14,656 nucleotides of DNA, from assembly GCA_964588305.1 (NCBI GenBank), contig CAZPOP010000042.1, forward strand, positions 1 through 14,656, written 5' to 3'. Under the pieces are notes generated by a model that searched no databases, was not told where the DNA came from, and was given only the letters and a program-made list of their open reading frames with translations. The first letter of the stretch is position 1. Every line of letters begins with the position of its first letter. A program made the translations under genes and the position numbers. This stretch comes from SM1-73 sp964588305 (lineage in GTDB: Bacteria > Zixibacteria > MSB-5A5 > SM1-73). Below are positions 14,085 through 14,656 of the stretch, piece by piece.

Positions 14085-14552
14085 CTAACGAAACCAAGGA
14101 TTCCCACTCTCCTGCTGGTAGGAATACGGGAAAGTCAGGACGTCTATGGTAAAAGAGAAACTATCACTGGGCCTATATCTTAGGTGAAAATTGGGCAAGA
14201 TCGCATCATTTATTCTCAGCCGGTCCTCACCGAAAACGGAAAGAGGTTGATGCAGATAGTTCAGGCTCAGAGTCAAAGTCAAGGGCTTGGAGACCTGATA
14301 CTCCAAGAGGTTTGTATACACGCCAAAGCTGCCGCTTGTTCTCCCGCCTGAAAAATAAGAAAAGCTGTAACTGTGGGACATCCGGAATCTGCTCGGATCG
14401 AGAAGACTGAAGTTTGTTGCGTTGGATTCGACTCCCAGCAAATTCCCGCTGGTTTGACTCTGGGGAGACGTTGGGATCTGTGCAAAAGCGGAGCAAAGCG
14501 AAAGTAAAACCACACTGAAGGAAACCAACCCTAGCTTAACCGCTCGATTCAT
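14085..14552 (-). CDS. Small secreted protein, probably outer-membrane associated
   Basis: The 155-aa product has a signal peptide (MNRAVKLGLVSFSVVLLSLCSAFAQ, cleavage near residue 24), so about 130 residues are exported. The mature part is rich in Ser, Tyr, Phe and alternating hydrophobic strands (MSHSYSFSYFSGG, SGSFGVYTNLLEYQVSKPLTLTLSLNYL, FHLRYRPSDSFSFTIDVLTF), which suggests beta-strands of a small barrel or beta-sandwich at the outer membrane. The phrase LLDPSRFRMSHS is of a kind I associate with conserved hypothetical proteins of FCB candidate phyla, but I cannot name the family. The ATG has GGGAGG (14562-14567) nine bases upstream and a strong promoter. It appears to be transcribed alone. 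No truncation is evident. Confidence 0.75.
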   Translation of the reverse strand: MNRAVKLGLVSFSVVLLSLCSAFAQIPTSPQSQTSGNLLGVESNATNFSLLDPSRFRMSHSYSFSYFSGGRTSGSFGVYTNLLEYQVSKPLTLTLSLNYLHQPLSVFGEDRLRINDAILPNFHLRYRPSDSFSFTIDVLTFPYSYQQESGNPWFR

Positions 14553-14587
14553 GTTATTTCGCCTCCCACTGTAAATCTATCGGCAGA

Positions 14588-14616
14588 AATATAAATACCT
14601 CCCGCATTCCTGTCAA
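14588..14616 (-). promoter_or_regulatory. Near-consensus promoter of the small outer-membrane protein gene
   Basis: On the minus strand TTGACA (14616-14611) and TATATT (14593-14588) are separated by an ideal 17-bp spacer. Transcription would start near 14581, about 29 nt before the ATG. A second TTGACA inside an AGCTTGACA copy (14651-14643) lies further upstream without a matching -10. Confidence 0.7.
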
Positions 14617-14656
14617 TACTTTTTTGCGCCACCCTAAAGAAATGTCAAGCTGGAGT

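Noticed and set aside
13952..14152. Plus-strand open frame of 66 codons
   Set aside because: It overlaps the end of the secreted protein gene and the LytR_C promoter, and has no start signal.

Overview
The window looks like chromosome of a Gram-negative bacterium from a poorly cultivated FCB-type lineage; Zixibacteria or a similar candidate phylum is my best guess, held loosely. The reasons are a secreted protein ending in a dockerin-like EF-hand pair, a complete RND/adaptor/TolC export system, a small barrel-like secreted protein, and Shine-Dalgarno-rich starts with some TTG and GTG initiation. No rRNA, tRNA, CRISPR array, insertion sequence or integrase was seen.

Layout. 1-1440 (plus strand): a promoter, a secreted dockerin-like protein (209-1012) and a small charged, AT-rich hypothetical protein (1171-1383). 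The two genes are unrelated, but each is preceded by the same 72-nt leader (140-211 and 1102-1173), which contains a short stem whose pairs change in a compensating way. A rho-independent terminator closes this unit. 1525-1583: two strong hairpins between converging transcription units. 1620-7904 (minus strand): a five-gene drug-efflux-type operon in transcription order padR, adaptor, RND pump, a 95-98 aa PG0541-like small protein, TolC. Its promoter is overlapped by a perfect 11-bp inverted repeat, the likely PadR operator.

7955-8376: noncoding, with a possible decayed coding remnant, nested hairpins and a strong 13-bp palindrome behind the next gene. 8377-10548 (minus strand): deoA-like pyrimidine-nucleoside phosphorylase and deoC deoxyribose-phosphate aldolase, a deoxynucleoside salvage/catabolism pair, each behind a structured leader. 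10928-12175 (minus strand): transcription terminator Rho, with a clear promoter and a leader stem-loop. 12279-12861: a 580-bp stretch with no gene I can support. 12862-13903 (minus strand): ribosomal silencing factor RsfS and a membrane-anchored LytR_C-domain protein, a common bacterial pairing. 14085-14552 (minus strand): a small secreted, probably outer-membrane protein with a near-consensus promoter at the window edge.

Most of the window is ordinary housekeeping and efflux. The signals most worth a second look are the duplicated covarying leader, the adaptor that lacks the alpha-helical hairpin although a TolC is encoded beside it, the PG0541-like protein inside the pump operon, the deoC leader hairpin with a Shine-Dalgarno-like loop, and an excess of the octamer AGCTTGAC in noncoding DNA.
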